64,000 nt of DNA from Tenacibaculum mesophilum. GTDB taxonomy: Bacteria; Bacteroidota; Bacteroidia; Flavobacteriales; Flavobacteriaceae. Below the pieces are notes generated by a model, which made no database searches, had not been told where the DNA came from, and saw nothing but the letters and a program-made list of their open reading frames with translations. The DNA lies in the NCBI RefSeq assembly GCF_003867075.1, contig NZ_CP032544.1, forward strand, positions 434,001 through 498,000, in the 5' to 3' direction. The position numbers were made by a program, and so were the translations under genes. Numbering within the stretch: position 1 is the stretch's first letter; each line of letters begins with the position of its first letter. Below, piece by piece: positions 37,998-46,998 of the stretch.

Positions 37998-40367
37998 TTA
38001 AAAATTAACTCTAAAAACAAAGTTAGGTGTAATTCCTAGAGATATTTTGTTAACCTCTTTTAACTTATATTCAATTTCATTATCAGAATTTCTAATTGGA
38101 ATAGCATTGTAAGTTCTACTTAAAATATTTTTGTTATTAAAAAGATTAAGTAAAGAGAAGCCCAATTTACCTTTCCAGTTTTTAGAAAAATTAAAAGAAT
38201 ACGTCATAGATGCATCCAATCTACTATAATTAGGAAGTCGAAGCCCATTTATATTGTCTGAATCTATAATAATACGAGGAATTCCTTCATCATCTGTATA
38301 AAATCTTTTAACGGCAGTATAGGGATTTCCTGTTCTAAATATCCACCCAAGAGAGAACTCATAGCTGTTTAATTTGTAAGCATGAGACCAAGAAAGATAA
38401 TTAGTTATATCATGATTTGCAGGAAAAAACTTGTTTTCTAAGTCTAAAAATTTAAATTTATTTTTTGTATATGAATAATTAACCCAAGTTCTATAATTAT
38501 TAAATTTTTTATTTATAAGTATATCAATACCATGTATTTTACCTTTACCATTAGAAAAGTCATTGGTTTGGTCGTTATAACCACTTGTTTGAGACGTCAT
38601 ACCACTAACTTTTTTATAGTAAGGTTCAATATCAATTTTCCAATTATTTTTATTAAAAAGTATTCCCGCTGAAACTTGTAAGCTTTTTTGTAGAGGAATA
38701 TTATTATCATTTACTTGAGCCCATATCTGATTTTCTAAATCAAAACCTAATCTGGAAGTTTGAAACTCTATAATTTGACTCAATGTTTGGTGTTTTTGTT
38801 CAAAAGAAGCTTTAAAACTTAAGCTTGATGTAAGTTTTTTCTCCAAATATAATCTAGGTTCAAAAACAAATTTATCGATTTTTGAAAAGTAATTCAATCG
38901 TATGCCAGAATTTATATTCCAGTTATTGTTATCATATATATATTCCGTAAAAATTGAATGTGTATTGTTTGTAACTTTATCTTTTTGTATCGAAGAGTTC
39001 CTATTTCCTTCTAAGTCTATGAGATATTTTAATTCGTAAGCAGCTTTCGTAGATGTAAAATCATAACCCCAAAATAAATCTGTTTTATCGTTAAAAGAAT
39101 AATTCATATTGTAGGAAAGCCCAAAATCGGTTAAAGAATTATTTTTAGTTGATAATAAAATTAAATAATCATCTATATAGTTATAGTTTCCTTTATATTT
39201 TAATTTAAAGTTAGAAAAATAACTTTTTATATTATGAGTCTTTTTTTCCGAAGATTGTTTATTCCAATTTACACTTACACCGGTATTATGGATTTCTAAC
39301 TCATCATTATATTTGTCTTTATACCTAGGAATTACAAAATTGTTAAGCATTTGATTATTTGTGTATAAGAAACTAATGTTTAAAGATTCGTCTTTACTAG
39401 GGGTGTATATAAATTTTGTGGTATAATCTGAAAAATTAAATTTATTATCTCTACTAAATTTAATGTTTTTATCTATTATTTGACTTTCTTGATTATCATC
39501 AAATGTTTGAAAAACACGCATAGACAATTTATCAAAGGTGAAAGTTTTTAAAACATCAGAAAAAGACCTTCTTGCAGAAATAGAAAAAGCAGTTTTTTTT
39601 GAAAAAGGAATAGTAAGAAGTGCATCAGCATGCGTCATGTTCAATCCGAAACTTCCAGTTATTTTCTGCGGTATTTTATTTGTAGTTTTAATATCTATTA
39701 CACCAGATACTCTATTACCATACCTAGCTCCTGTACCGCTTTTAGAAAGGTTAATCTCTTTGGTTGTATAAGGGTTAAATGCTGAAATCATTCCAAAGAA
39801 ATGACCAGAATAATACATTTTTATACCGTCCCATAAAACCAAGTTTTGATTGGGAGTTCCGCCCCTTATATATATTCCTGCAGCTGTTTCATTAGGACTT
39901 TGAACACCAGGAATAATTTTTAAACTTTCTAGTATATCTGGTTCAGTTAAACCAGGTAAAACACCTAATTGTTTTGGAATAATAGATATAGTTCCATTTC
40001 TTTTTTTATTAATACCAGAAGTAATATAATTAGTTACAAGAACTTCTTTTAAAAGATTATATTCATTTGATTTAAATGTTGAATTTATTGTTATATAATA
40101 ATATCGCTCATTAATTTTATTAAAAATTAATGATGTTTGACGTTGAATTTCATTGATAAGATAAACAAGTTCACATTTCTTTTTTTTAAAAGAAATATTT
40201 TTATCATTAATGACTTCTGTACTAAAAGAAAATTTTACTTTAAAAAGAGTTTCTGTTTCTTTTAAAACGTTTAATAAAGGAGCATCAATAAAAGAAATGT
40301 CTACCTTTTCCTGAGAAAAAATAGACATAGTTAAGCATAAAAAAAGTATACTTAATTTTATCTTCAT
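37998..40367 (-). CDS. TonB-dependent receptor with STN signalling domain
   Basis: A 789-residue outer-membrane receptor. A signal peptide (about 1-18, LTMSIFSQ end) is followed by an STN (secretin/TonB N-terminal) domain (about 22-92, VDISFIDAPLLNVLKETETLF), a plug domain (about 115-225, IRGGTPNQNLVLWDGIKMY) and a beta barrel ending in RVNF with a terminal Phe. The STN domain and its position after ECF sigma and FecR genes indicate cell-surface signalling, as in FecA. The ligand is unknown: no SusD partner, substrate-binding protein or siderophore gene is adjacent. Confidence 0.9.
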   Translation of the reverse strand: MKIKLSILFLCLTMSIFSQEKVDISFIDAPLLNVLKETETLFKVKFSFSTEVINDKNISFKKKKCELVYLINEIQRQTSLIFNKINERYYYITINSTFKSNEYNLLKEVLVTNYITSGINKKRNGTISIIPKQLGVLPGLTEPDILESLKIIPGVQSPNETAAGIYIRGGTPNQNLVLWDGIKMYYSGHFFGMISAFNPYTTKEINLSKSGTGARYGNRVSGVIDIKTTNKIPQKITGSFGLNMTHADALLTIPFSKKTAFSISARRSFSDVLKTFTFDKLSMRVFQTFDDNQESQIIDKNIKFSRDNKFNFSDYTTKFIYTPSKDESLNISFLYTNNQMLNNFVIPRYKDKYNDELEIHNTGVSVNWNKQSSEKKTHNIKSYFSNFKLKYKGNYNYIDDYLILLSTKNNSLTDFGLSYNMNYSFNDKTDLFWGYDFTSTKAAYELKYLIDLEGNRNSSIQKDKVTNNTHSIFTEYIYDNNNWNINSGIRLNYFSKIDKFVFEPRLYLEKKLTSSLSFKASFEQKHQTLSQIIEFQTSRLGFDLENQIWAQVNDNNIPLQKSLQVSAGILFNKNNWKIDIEPYYKKVSGMTSQTSGYNDQTNDFSNGKGKIHGIDILINKKFNNYRTWVNYSYTKNKFKFLDLENKFFPANHDITNYLSWSHAYKLNSYEFSLGWIFRTGNPYTAVKRFYTDDEGIPRIIIDSDNINGLRLPNYSRLDASMTYSFNFSKNWKGKLGFSLLNLFNNKNILSRTYNAIPIRNSDNEIEYKLKEVNKISLGITPNFVFRVNF

Positions 40368-40370
40368 TTA

Positions 40371-41285
40371 TTAATACGTCAATATAACTGAACTATTTTC
40401 TGCTAATTTATAAGAAATTTTCATAGGAGCAAAAACAGTTTGTAACGCTACATCAACATTTTTATGTGTAAAAGTACCTGTAAAACGTTTAGAAGTGTCA
40501 ACGTTAGAAGTATCGAACTTTAACTTAAATTGATTTTCTAAAGCTTTTATAACTTGATGTAAAGGAGTATTATTAAAAGAGCTTTCTCCTTCTATCCAAG
40601 AGGGAACAGAGCCTACAAATTCCCAATTTTCACCAGAGTTATTATAATTTCTATAAGCTTTCCCTTTAGTTAGTATAATTTCTTCTTTACTTTTTGACGT
40701 AACTTTAACTTTACCTTCGTAACATTCAATTTCAAAATAATTTTTTGATGTATTTACTGTAAACTTTGTTCCTAGTACAGTTACATTACCTTCATTAGAT
40801 TTTACAGTAAAAGACTTTCCTTTTTCGACTTCAAAAAAAGCTTTTCCTGTCAAAAAAAGCTCTCTTTTATTATTCCAGTTTTGTTTATCATAGCTAATTT
40901 CAGACTTAGGTGATAAATATACTATAGAATTATCAGGTAATGTAATAGTTAATTGCTCTCCGTATTTTGTAGAAAAATCAACAGTATTATTATTAAAGTA
41001 CAAGAAGCTAATTAATAATATAACAGAAGCAACCGCCCCATACATCCATTTAGGAACTAATTGCACTACTTTTTTATTAGCTTTAGATTGTTTGATGTCT
41101 GTTTTGAGTTTATTAAAAGCCTCTTCCTTATCATAAAAAGGTGTTTTTAAATTTAGAGAAGCATCATCAATAGCTTTAAATTGATGATAAACATCTGTTT
41201 TTTGAAACTCTTTTAATTCTTCCGCTGTTAGCTCATTGGCTATCCATCTTGCTAAAAAGGTTTCTTCTTTATAATTTATATTCAT
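40371..41285 (-). CDS. FecR-family anti-sigma factor
   Basis: A 304-residue inner-membrane regulator. The cytoplasmic N-terminal part (about 1-80) begins EETFLARWIANELTAEE. One transmembrane helix is at about 84-102 (MYGAVASVILLISFLYF). The periplasmic FecR domain (about 108-205) is followed by a DUF4974/STN-like C-terminus (FNNTPLHQVIKALENQFKL). It relays receptor state to the sigma factor encoded upstream. It is 3 bases from the receptor gene. Confidence 0.93.
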   Translation of the reverse strand: MNINYKEETFLARWIANELTAEELKEFQKTDVYHQFKAIDDASLNLKTPFYDKEEAFNKLKTDIKQSKANKKVVQLVPKWMYGAVASVILLISFLYFNNNTVDFSTKYGEQLTITLPDNSIVYLSPKSEISYDKQNWNNKRELFLTGKAFFEVEKGKSFTVKSNEGNVTVLGTKFTVNTSKNYFEIECYEGKVKVTSKSKEEIILTKGKAYRNYNNSGENWEFVGSVPSWIEGESSFNNTPLHQVIKALENQFKLKFDTSNVDTSKRFTGTFTHKNVDVALQTVFAPMKISYKLAENSSVILTY

Positions 41286-41367
41286 TTTCTAATCTATTCG
41301 TGCTATTTGTATTAAAAACAAGTAAAAGATTAATTACCCTACCTAATTAATACAAATATTACTTTTG

Positions 41368-41886
41368 TTATACTTTACCTATCTGTTCTTTTAAAGTAAG
41401 TAATGCTTTACTCATTCTTTTTTCTACAGCTTTTACAGAAACTCCAACAATATCTGCAATTTCAACATACTTTTTCTTATCTATTCTACTAAGCAAAAAA
41501 ACTTCTCGTTGTTTTTCAGGCAAGTTGGCTATTGCTTTTTTAAGCTTAGTATGAAATTCTTCTTCTTCTAAAATAAAATGAGGAGTTTCATTAGTTTTAC
41601 CAGAAGAAACATTTTTCTTTTGATGTTCCAAAACAACTTTTTTGTGAGCAACATCGTTTAAAAAATGATTGTTGGCTACTGTATATAGATAAGATTTAGC
41701 TTTTTCGAAAACAACTTTAGCACAATTATTCCATAGTTTTATATACGCTTCTTGTACGATATCTTCAGCTTGCTGGAGATCGCCGCATTTGTAATATATA
41801 TAATTTCTCAATGTTTGCGAATGTTGGTTAAAAACTTCTTCAAAATTTTTTTGCTCACAAACAGATTTTAATGGGTCTTTATTCAT
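41368..41886 (-). CDS. ECF sigma factor (FecI-like)
   Basis: A 172-residue extracytoplasmic-function sigma factor. Region 2 contains LRNYIYYKCGDLQQAEDIVQEAYIKLW and region 4 contains LPEKQREVFLLSRIDKKKYVEIADIVGVS. With FecR and the TonB receptor directly downstream it forms a complete signalling trio, and it probably activates its own receptor gene. A -7 box (TACATTTG, minus) lies 25 bases upstream. Confidence 0.94.
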   Translation of the reverse strand: MNKDPLKSVCEQKNFEEVFNQHSQTLRNYIYYKCGDLQQAEDIVQEAYIKLWNNCAKVVFEKAKSYLYTVANNHFLNDVAHKKVVLEHQKKNVSSGKTNETPHFILEEEEFHTKLKKAIANLPEKQREVFLLSRIDKKKYVEIADIVGVSVKAVEKRMSKALLTLKEQIGKV

Positions 41887-41910
41887 TTAAATCAAGTTCC
41901 TAATCGGTGA

Positions 41911-41918
41911 CAAATGTA
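41911..41918 (-). promoter_or_regulatory. -7 element of the sigma/FecR/receptor operon
   Basis: TACATTTG on the minus strand matches TAnnTTTG. This implies that basal expression of the sigma gene uses the primary sigma factor. Confidence 0.5.
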
Positions 41919-41948
41919 TGAAAATGTAACTAAGAGGTTAAAAAATTA

Positions 41949-43697
41949 TCAATATAACTTATAAATTGGTAATTTCTTATGAGCTTTTTCATAATGAGGT
42001 GTTTTTTTATAAACCCAATATAATTGTGTTTGTGCATTTTTTGCAAAATCTTCTTCTGTTTTTACTTTTTGAAGAAACTCTTGTTTTAATGAGGGATTGT
42101 TATTTAAAAACTCTTCAGCAATATCTTCAAAAACGTAAGAAGAGTATCCTTCTTTTTGTTGTAAAATAGTATCAAAGAAATTCCAGTTGAAGAAAGAATC
42201 AATAGCTTCAGCTTCCAAGGTCTCTATAATATAACGTATTCCTGTTTGGTTTGTAGGAATATAAATATCTCCATTATTAAATTTAACTTGTAGACCTCTT
42301 GTTTGGGTAACTTCAGTATTGTAGTGTAAATAATGACCTTCGTATGCCGTTTTTCGAGTTTCAAATTCTTTGATGTGCTGAACTTCTACAGTTAATAAGG
42401 TATCTTTTTCAAAACGAGTAAATTCAATTTTATTATTTTCTAATCGTTCTACAACGTCATGCCAACCTTGTTCTAATATATAGGCCTTGGGTATGGCGAT
42501 TTCTTTGGTAGGAACAAAGTAGTTATAATAAGAAACTTTTTTAATGTAAGGTTTTGTTCTATCATAAAACAAACGTTTTCCATTGGTAACTTTACTGTCT
42601 ATAAAAGTTCCTTCGTATCCTTTAAAATGAAGAGCTGTAGGATTGTTCTTATCAACTGTAAATAGAATAGGATATGTTTTTTTGTTTATTATTTCTTCAA
42701 CAGCATTTTTTCGTAAATCTTTTATTTTGTTACTGTTTTCTTTGGAAAAATCTAAAGCAGAAAACAACAATTCATAGGTTTGTTCTACTCTAATTTTATA
42801 CGGTTTCAACATATGAGTTTCAACCATTAATCCTAAGGTATTGAAGAGGGTAGTGTACCCAGTAGAATATCTAGGTGAATCGAAAAACTGTGACCAACCA
42901 CTTTCTGGAGTTGTTCCCCAAACATTTACATAAGGAGTAATAATAATTCCTTTCTCAGCCAAAGAATGTTCTATTTCAGGACGCATTTTTGTTTCAATAA
43001 ACTCACCTAAATTTCCTCCCAATTTATTGTGTTGTGTAAATAGATGTGTAATTGCGTACTGATAATCTGCTCCATTGCTTACATGATTATCTATAAAAAC
43101 ATCTGGATTTACAGTGTGAAAAATCTCAGCAAATGTAGCGGCATTTTTAGTATCTTGTTTAATAAAATCACGATTTAAGTCGTAGTTACGAGCATTTCCT
43201 CTAAAACCGTATTCTTTTGGACCATTTTGATTGGCTCTTGTGTGTGAGTTTCTGTTTAGGGAGCCACCAATATTGTATACGGGAATAACACAAATTAAAG
43301 AATTTTTGTACTTGTTTTTTAAAGAATCATTTTGAACGATGTCTCGTAATAATAGCATCGAAGCATCTATTCCGTCAGATTCCCCCGGATGAATACCGTT
43401 ATTGATTAAAACTCTATTTTTTGAAGAATTTTTAAGTTCTTCAATATTGGTTTTTCCATCAGTATTAAAAACAACTAAATGTAAAGGTTTTCCAATATCT
43501 GTAGTGCCTATTTCAAACAATGAAATTTCAGGGTAAGTGTTAGCCAACTCTTCATAAAAAGAAATAACCTCTTTATAAGTAGGAGTCTCCGTTCCGTTTG
43601 ATGTTTCAAACAGGGTGGTGAATTCGATGTTTTTTTTTGTAGGTTTTTGTTTACAAGCGGTAACTAATATTAGGAGTAATACAAATAGTTTTTTCAA
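41949..43697 (-). CDS. M14-family metallocarboxypeptidase lipoprotein
   Basis: A zinc carboxypeptidase of about 582 residues. Zinc ligands are in NNGIHPGESDG (HxxE) and FIDNHVSNGADYQ (His), and the catalytic Glu is in LMVETHMLKPY. The frame opens at 43775, inside coaD. Starting at the TTG at 43697 gives KKLFVLLLILVTAC, a proper lipoprotein signal, and avoids the overlap; an ATG at 43733 is the alternative. It is probably anchored in the envelope and trims peptides. It follows ddl and coaD on the same strand. Confidence 0.82.
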   Translation of the reverse strand: MKKLFVLLLILVTACKQKPTKKNIEFTTLFETSNGTETPTYKEVISFYEELANTYPEISLFEIGTTDIGKPLHLVVFNTDGKTNIEELKNSSKNRVLINNGIHPGESDGIDASMLLLRDIVQNDSLKNKYKNSLICVIPVYNIGGSLNRNSHTRANQNGPKEYGFRGNARNYDLNRDFIKQDTKNAATFAEIFHTVNPDVFIDNHVSNGADYQYAITHLFTQHNKLGGNLGEFIETKMRPEIEHSLAEKGIIITPYVNVWGTTPESGWSQFFDSPRYSTGYTTLFNTLGLMVETHMLKPYKIRVEQTYELLFSALDFSKENSNKIKDLRKNAVEEIINKKTYPILFTVDKNNPTALHFKGYEGTFIDSKVTNGKRLFYDRTKPYIKKVSYYNYFVPTKEIAIPKAYILEQGWHDVVERLENNKIEFTRFEKDTLLTVEVQHIKEFETRKTAYEGHYLHYNTEVTQTRGLQVKFNNGDIYIPTNQTGIRYIIETLEAEAIDSFFNWNFFDTILQQKEGYSSYVFEDIAEEFLNNNPSLKQEFLQKVKTEEDFAKNAQTQLYWVYKKTPHYEKAHKKLPIYKLY

Positions 43698-43716
43698 AAG
43701 AATAGTTTTAAAAAGT

Positions 43717-44169
43717 TTAAATTCTAACTGCATCTGGAACCAAGCCTGTGTAGTCTCCATCGTTTCTGATAACATCTCTTACAATAGATGAAGAAATATA
43801 GCTTTTACCTGAAGAGGTTAGTAAAAACACAGTTTCAATTTCAGAAAGTTTTCTATTAGTATGTGCGATGGCTTTTTCAAACTCAAAATCGGCAGGATTA
43901 CGTAAACCTCTTAAAATAAATTGAGCGTCTTGTTCTTTACAAAAGTTTACAGTAAGTCCACTATAAGTAAGTACTTTTATTTTTGGCTCATGCTTAAAAG
44001 TTTCTTCAATAAAACGTTGACGCTCCTCTAGAGAAAACATATATTTTTTATCGGCATTCACCCCAATTGCAATAATTAATTCATCAAAAAGGGTAACACC
44101 ACGTTCAATAATATCTAAGTGTCCTAAAGTAATTGGATCGAAAGATCCAGGAAAAATTGCTCTTTTCAT
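43717..44169 (-). CDS. coaD: Phosphopantetheine adenylyltransferase
   Basis: Catalyses the penultimate step of coenzyme A synthesis. The 150-residue product has the nucleotidyltransferase motif GSFDPITLGHLDII (about 8-21, TxGH) and the ISSSIVRD motif near 126. Its length is close to the family norm. It overlaps the ddl stop by one base (translational coupling). Confidence 0.96.
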   Translation of the reverse strand: MKRAIFPGSFDPITLGHLDIIERGVTLFDELIIAIGVNADKKYMFSLEERQRFIEETFKHEPKIKVLTYSGLTVNFCKEQDAQFILRGLRNPADFEFEKAIAHTNRKLSEIETVFLLTSSGKSYISSSIVRDVIRNDGDYTGLVPDAVRI

Positions 44170-45152
44170 TATATCTTGTCATTTAAAGCCATTTCAATAG
44201 CGTTTCCAAATAATTCAGTTAAAGAAATACCCGCATGATTGGCTTGCTGTGGTAAAATACTTGCTTCTGTTAATCCAGGAACAGTATTCATTTCTATAAA
44301 ATGTGGTTCATCGTTAACTAAAATATATTCAGAGCGAGAAAAACCACGCATATTTAAAATTTCATACACACGTTTGGCTACTTCTTTAACTCTCTTTCTT
44401 TGAGAATCAATTAAACGTGCAGGAGTGATTTCTTGAGATTGACCTTCATATTTAGCTTTATAATCGAAGAAATCATTTTCAGAAACAATTTCTGTTATTG
44501 GAAGTACTTTTGTTTCTCCTTTGTATTGAATTACTCCAACAGAAACCTCAGTTCCATCTAAAAAGCTTTCAATTAATATTTCAGTATCTTCTTCGTATGC
44601 TTTTTCTATAGCAGGAATTAATTCTTCTTTAGTATACACTTTAGATATGCCAAAACTAGAACCTGCTCCGTTTGGTTTTACAAAGCAAGGAAGTCCTACT
44701 TTTTTAATAAAAGCATCACAATCAATCTCATCACCTTTGTTTAGATATATAGAAACAGCTGTTGCTATTCCGTATTGTTTCACTACACTTAAGGTATCAC
44801 GCTTATTAAAGGTTAAAGCCATTTGGTAGAATGGGGCAGAGGTGTGTTTTAAACCAATAAGATCAAAGTAAGCTAAGATAATACCGTTTTCTCCTGGTGT
44901 ACCATGAATAGCGTTAAAAACACAATCAAATGTAATTTTTTGACCTTTAATTTCAATTGAAAAATCTTCTTTATTTATTGGATATTCTTCTTCGTTATCA
45001 TCAACATACACCCATTTATTTTCTAAAATATGAACTTTGTACGCGTTATATTTTTCTGTATTAATATGTTTGTAAACTACATTACCACTTTTTAGAGAAA
45101 TTCCTACTTCAGAGGAATAACCTCCCATAATAATAGCGATGTTTTTTTTCAC
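44169..45152 (-). CDS. ddl: D-alanine--D-alanine ligase
   Basis: An ATP-grasp ligase forming the D-Ala-D-Ala dipeptide of peptidoglycan. The 327 residues contain the N-terminal GGYSSEVGISLKSG motif, the ATP-grasp segment PCFVKPNGAGSSFGISKV, and the metal-binding EMNTVPGLTEASILPQQ. It heads the ddl/coaD/peptidase operon and is divergent from a PASTA-domain protein, another cell-wall-linked gene. Confidence 0.96.
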   Translation of the reverse strand: MKKNIAIIMGGYSSEVGISLKSGNVVYKHINTEKYNAYKVHILENKWVYVDDNEEEYPINKEDFSIEIKGQKITFDCVFNAIHGTPGENGIILAYFDLIGLKHTSAPFYQMALTFNKRDTLSVVKQYGIATAVSIYLNKGDEIDCDAFIKKVGLPCFVKPNGAGSSFGISKVYTKEELIPAIEKAYEEDTEILIESFLDGTEVSVGVIQYKGETKVLPITEIVSENDFFDYKAKYEGQSQEITPARLIDSQRKRVKEVAKRVYEILNMRGFSRSEYILVNDEPHFIEMNTVPGLTEASILPQQANHAGISLTELFGNAIEMALNDKI

Positions 45153-45276
45153 TTCAAATGTATTTCAATTACTGTTTTTATCATTGTTTATCTAAAATCC
45201 AATCGTTGGATTATACAAACTTACCAAAAAAACTCGTTTAAGACTTGTTGAATTTAAAATAGTAATATTTTTACTG

Positions 45277-45284
45277 TAAATTTG
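45277..45284 (+). promoter_or_regulatory. -7 element before the PASTA gene
   Basis: TAAATTTG matches TAnnTTTG, 23 bases before the ATG at 45307. The -33 region is not clear. Confidence 0.45.
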
Positions 45285-45306
45285 TGCGATCTTACAAAAA
45301 AATGAT

Positions 45307-45888
45307 ATGAGTAATTTAACAGGAAAATCTGGAGGTTTATTTGAATTTATTAAAAGTAAATCTTTTTTAAAAAATATAATTATAGCAGTTGTTTCAATAC
45401 TAGTTTTTGTATTTGTTCTACAATGGTGGTTAGGAGTTACAACAAACCATAATCAAAAAATACAAGTACCTGACCTACATAAAATGTCGTTAGCTGATGT
45501 TGAGCAAAAATTAAGTGAATTAAATTTAGATTTTGTGGTAATTGACAGTGCAAGTTATAATCCAGATTATCCTAAGAAGTCAATTATTGAGCAAGATCCG
45601 GAAGCAGGTGATTTTGTAAAAGAAAAGCGTAAAATATATTTAACCTTAAATCCGTCAAAGTATAGAGATATAGAGGTGCCTAATTTAAATGGACGTACCA
45701 GACGTCAGGCAACAACACACCTACGTTCAATAGGGTTTAAAGTAGGAACTAAGGTTACTTGGGTACACGATATAGGAAAAGATGTAGTTCGTGGATTAAA
45801 GTATAACGGACAAAAAATTGAACCGGGAACTAAATTACCAAAACAAACAACCATCGACTTGATTTTAGGGGATGGTAACGGATACTAA
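45307..45888 (+). CDS. PASTA-domain membrane protein
   Basis: A 193-residue protein with a short cytoplasmic N-terminus, one transmembrane helix (about 23-42, NIIIAVVSILVFVFVLQWW) and two periplasmic PASTA domains (about 50-115, VPDLHKMSLADVEQKL; and about 119-190, VPNLNGRTRRQATTHL). No kinase or transpeptidase domain is attached. PASTA domains bind muropeptides or beta-lactams in other proteins. It lies next to ddl and upstream of a pseudouridine synthase. Confidence 0.9.
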   Translation: MSNLTGKSGGLFEFIKSKSFLKNIIIAVVSILVFVFVLQWWLGVTTNHNQKIQVPDLHKMSLADVEQKLSELNLDFVVIDSASYNPDYPKKSIIEQDPEAGDFVKEKRKIYLTLNPSKYRDIEVPNLNGRTRRQATTHLRSIGFKVGTKVTWVHDIGKDVVRGLKYNGQKIEPGTKLPKQTTIDLILGDGNGY

Positions 45889-45905
45889 TTTTTATAAATT
45901 GATTG

Positions 45906-46940
45906 ATGCAGGAAGATAACACTCCAGAGATAGAAAATGATGATTTATTCGAGCACCATAGGTTTGTAGCAACAGATGGTCAAGTACCATTGCGAGTAGA
46001 TAAGTTTTTAATGAACTTTATTGAAAATGCAACTCGAAATAAAATACAGCAAGCAGCTAAAGCAGGAAATGTTTTAGTAAATGATGTAGCAGTAAAACCA
46101 AACTACAAAGTAAAGCCTAAGGATATTGTTAGGGTGGTATTAACATATCCACCTCACGAAAACTTATTAGTAGCAGAAGATATTCCTATTGATATAGTAT
46201 ATGAGGATGATGAAGTAATAGTGGTGAACAAGCCAGCAGGTATGGTAGTTCATCCTGGCCATGGAAATTACTCTGGAACATTAGTGAACGGACTAATTCA
46301 TCACATAGAAAACTTACCAACCAACTCTAATGAACGTCCTGGTTTAGTACATCGTATTGATAAAGATACAAGTGGATTATTGGTAGTTGCAAAAACAGAA
46401 TACGCAATGGCACATTTGTCTAAGCAGTTTTTTGATCGTACTACTGAACGGTTGTATTATGCTTTAGTTTGGGGAAATATTGAAGAGGATGAAGGAACTA
46501 TTGAAGGAAATATAGGACGTAGTTTTAAAAATCGCTTACAAATGGATGTCTTTCCTGATGGTGAGCATGGTAAGCATGCTGTTACTCATTATAAAGTACT
46601 TGAAAGACTTACGTATGTAACCTTGGTACAATGTAAGTTAGAAACGGGTAGAACGCATCAAATTAGAGCTCACTTTAAACACATTGGACATACACTTTTT
46701 AACGATGAACGTTATGGTGGGAATGCTATTTTAAAGGGAACTACGTTTACTAAATACAAACAATTTGTAGATAATTGCTTTAAAGTGTTGCCAAGACAAG
46801 CTTTGCATGCAAAAACTTTAGGTTTTACACATCCAACAACAGGAGAGTTTTTACAATTTAACTCTGAAGTACCAGAAGATATTACCGCTTGTTTAGAAAA
46901 ATGGCGAACTTATTCAGAACATTCAAAATTGGAAGAATAA
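45906..46940 (+). CDS. rluD: RluA/RluD-family 23S rRNA pseudouridine synthase
   Basis: A 344-residue synthase with an N-terminal S4 RNA-binding domain (about 20-85, RVDKFLMNFIENATRNKIQ) and the catalytic motif RPGLVHRIDKDTSGLLVVAK near 145, where the Asp is the nucleophile. RluD-type specificity (U1911/1915/1917) is inferred from the S4 domain and length. The ATG at 45906 is taken over the adjacent TTG. It is co-transcribed with the PASTA gene, 17 bases apart. Confidence 0.92.
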   Translation: MQEDNTPEIENDDLFEHHRFVATDGQVPLRVDKFLMNFIENATRNKIQQAAKAGNVLVNDVAVKPNYKVKPKDIVRVVLTYPPHENLLVAEDIPIDIVYEDDEVIVVNKPAGMVVHPGHGNYSGTLVNGLIHHIENLPTNSNERPGLVHRIDKDTSGLLVVAKTEYAMAHLSKQFFDRTTERLYYALVWGNIEEDEGTIEGNIGRSFKNRLQMDVFPDGEHGKHAVTHYKVLERLTYVTLVQCKLETGRTHQIRAHFKHIGHTLFNDERYGGNAILKGTTFTKYKQFVDNCFKVLPRQALHAKTLGFTHPTTGEFLQFNSEVPEDITACLEKWRTYSEHSKLEE

Positions 46941-46960
46941 AAACTTACTTATTCAAAGGC

Positions 46961-46998
46961 AAAGGCTATATAAAATGAATTCATTTTATATAGCCTTT
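46961..46998. terminator. 38-bp perfect palindromic terminator
   Basis: AAAGGCTATATAAAATGAA and its exact complement, centred on GAATTC. It serves rluD, and its right arm includes the last codons of the converging permease gene. Confidence 0.85.

Noticed and set aside
43698..43775. N-terminal extension of the M14 peptidase overlapping coaD
   Set aside because: The extension has no signal-peptide character and overlaps a conserved gene; the TTG start gives a correct lipoprotein signal.
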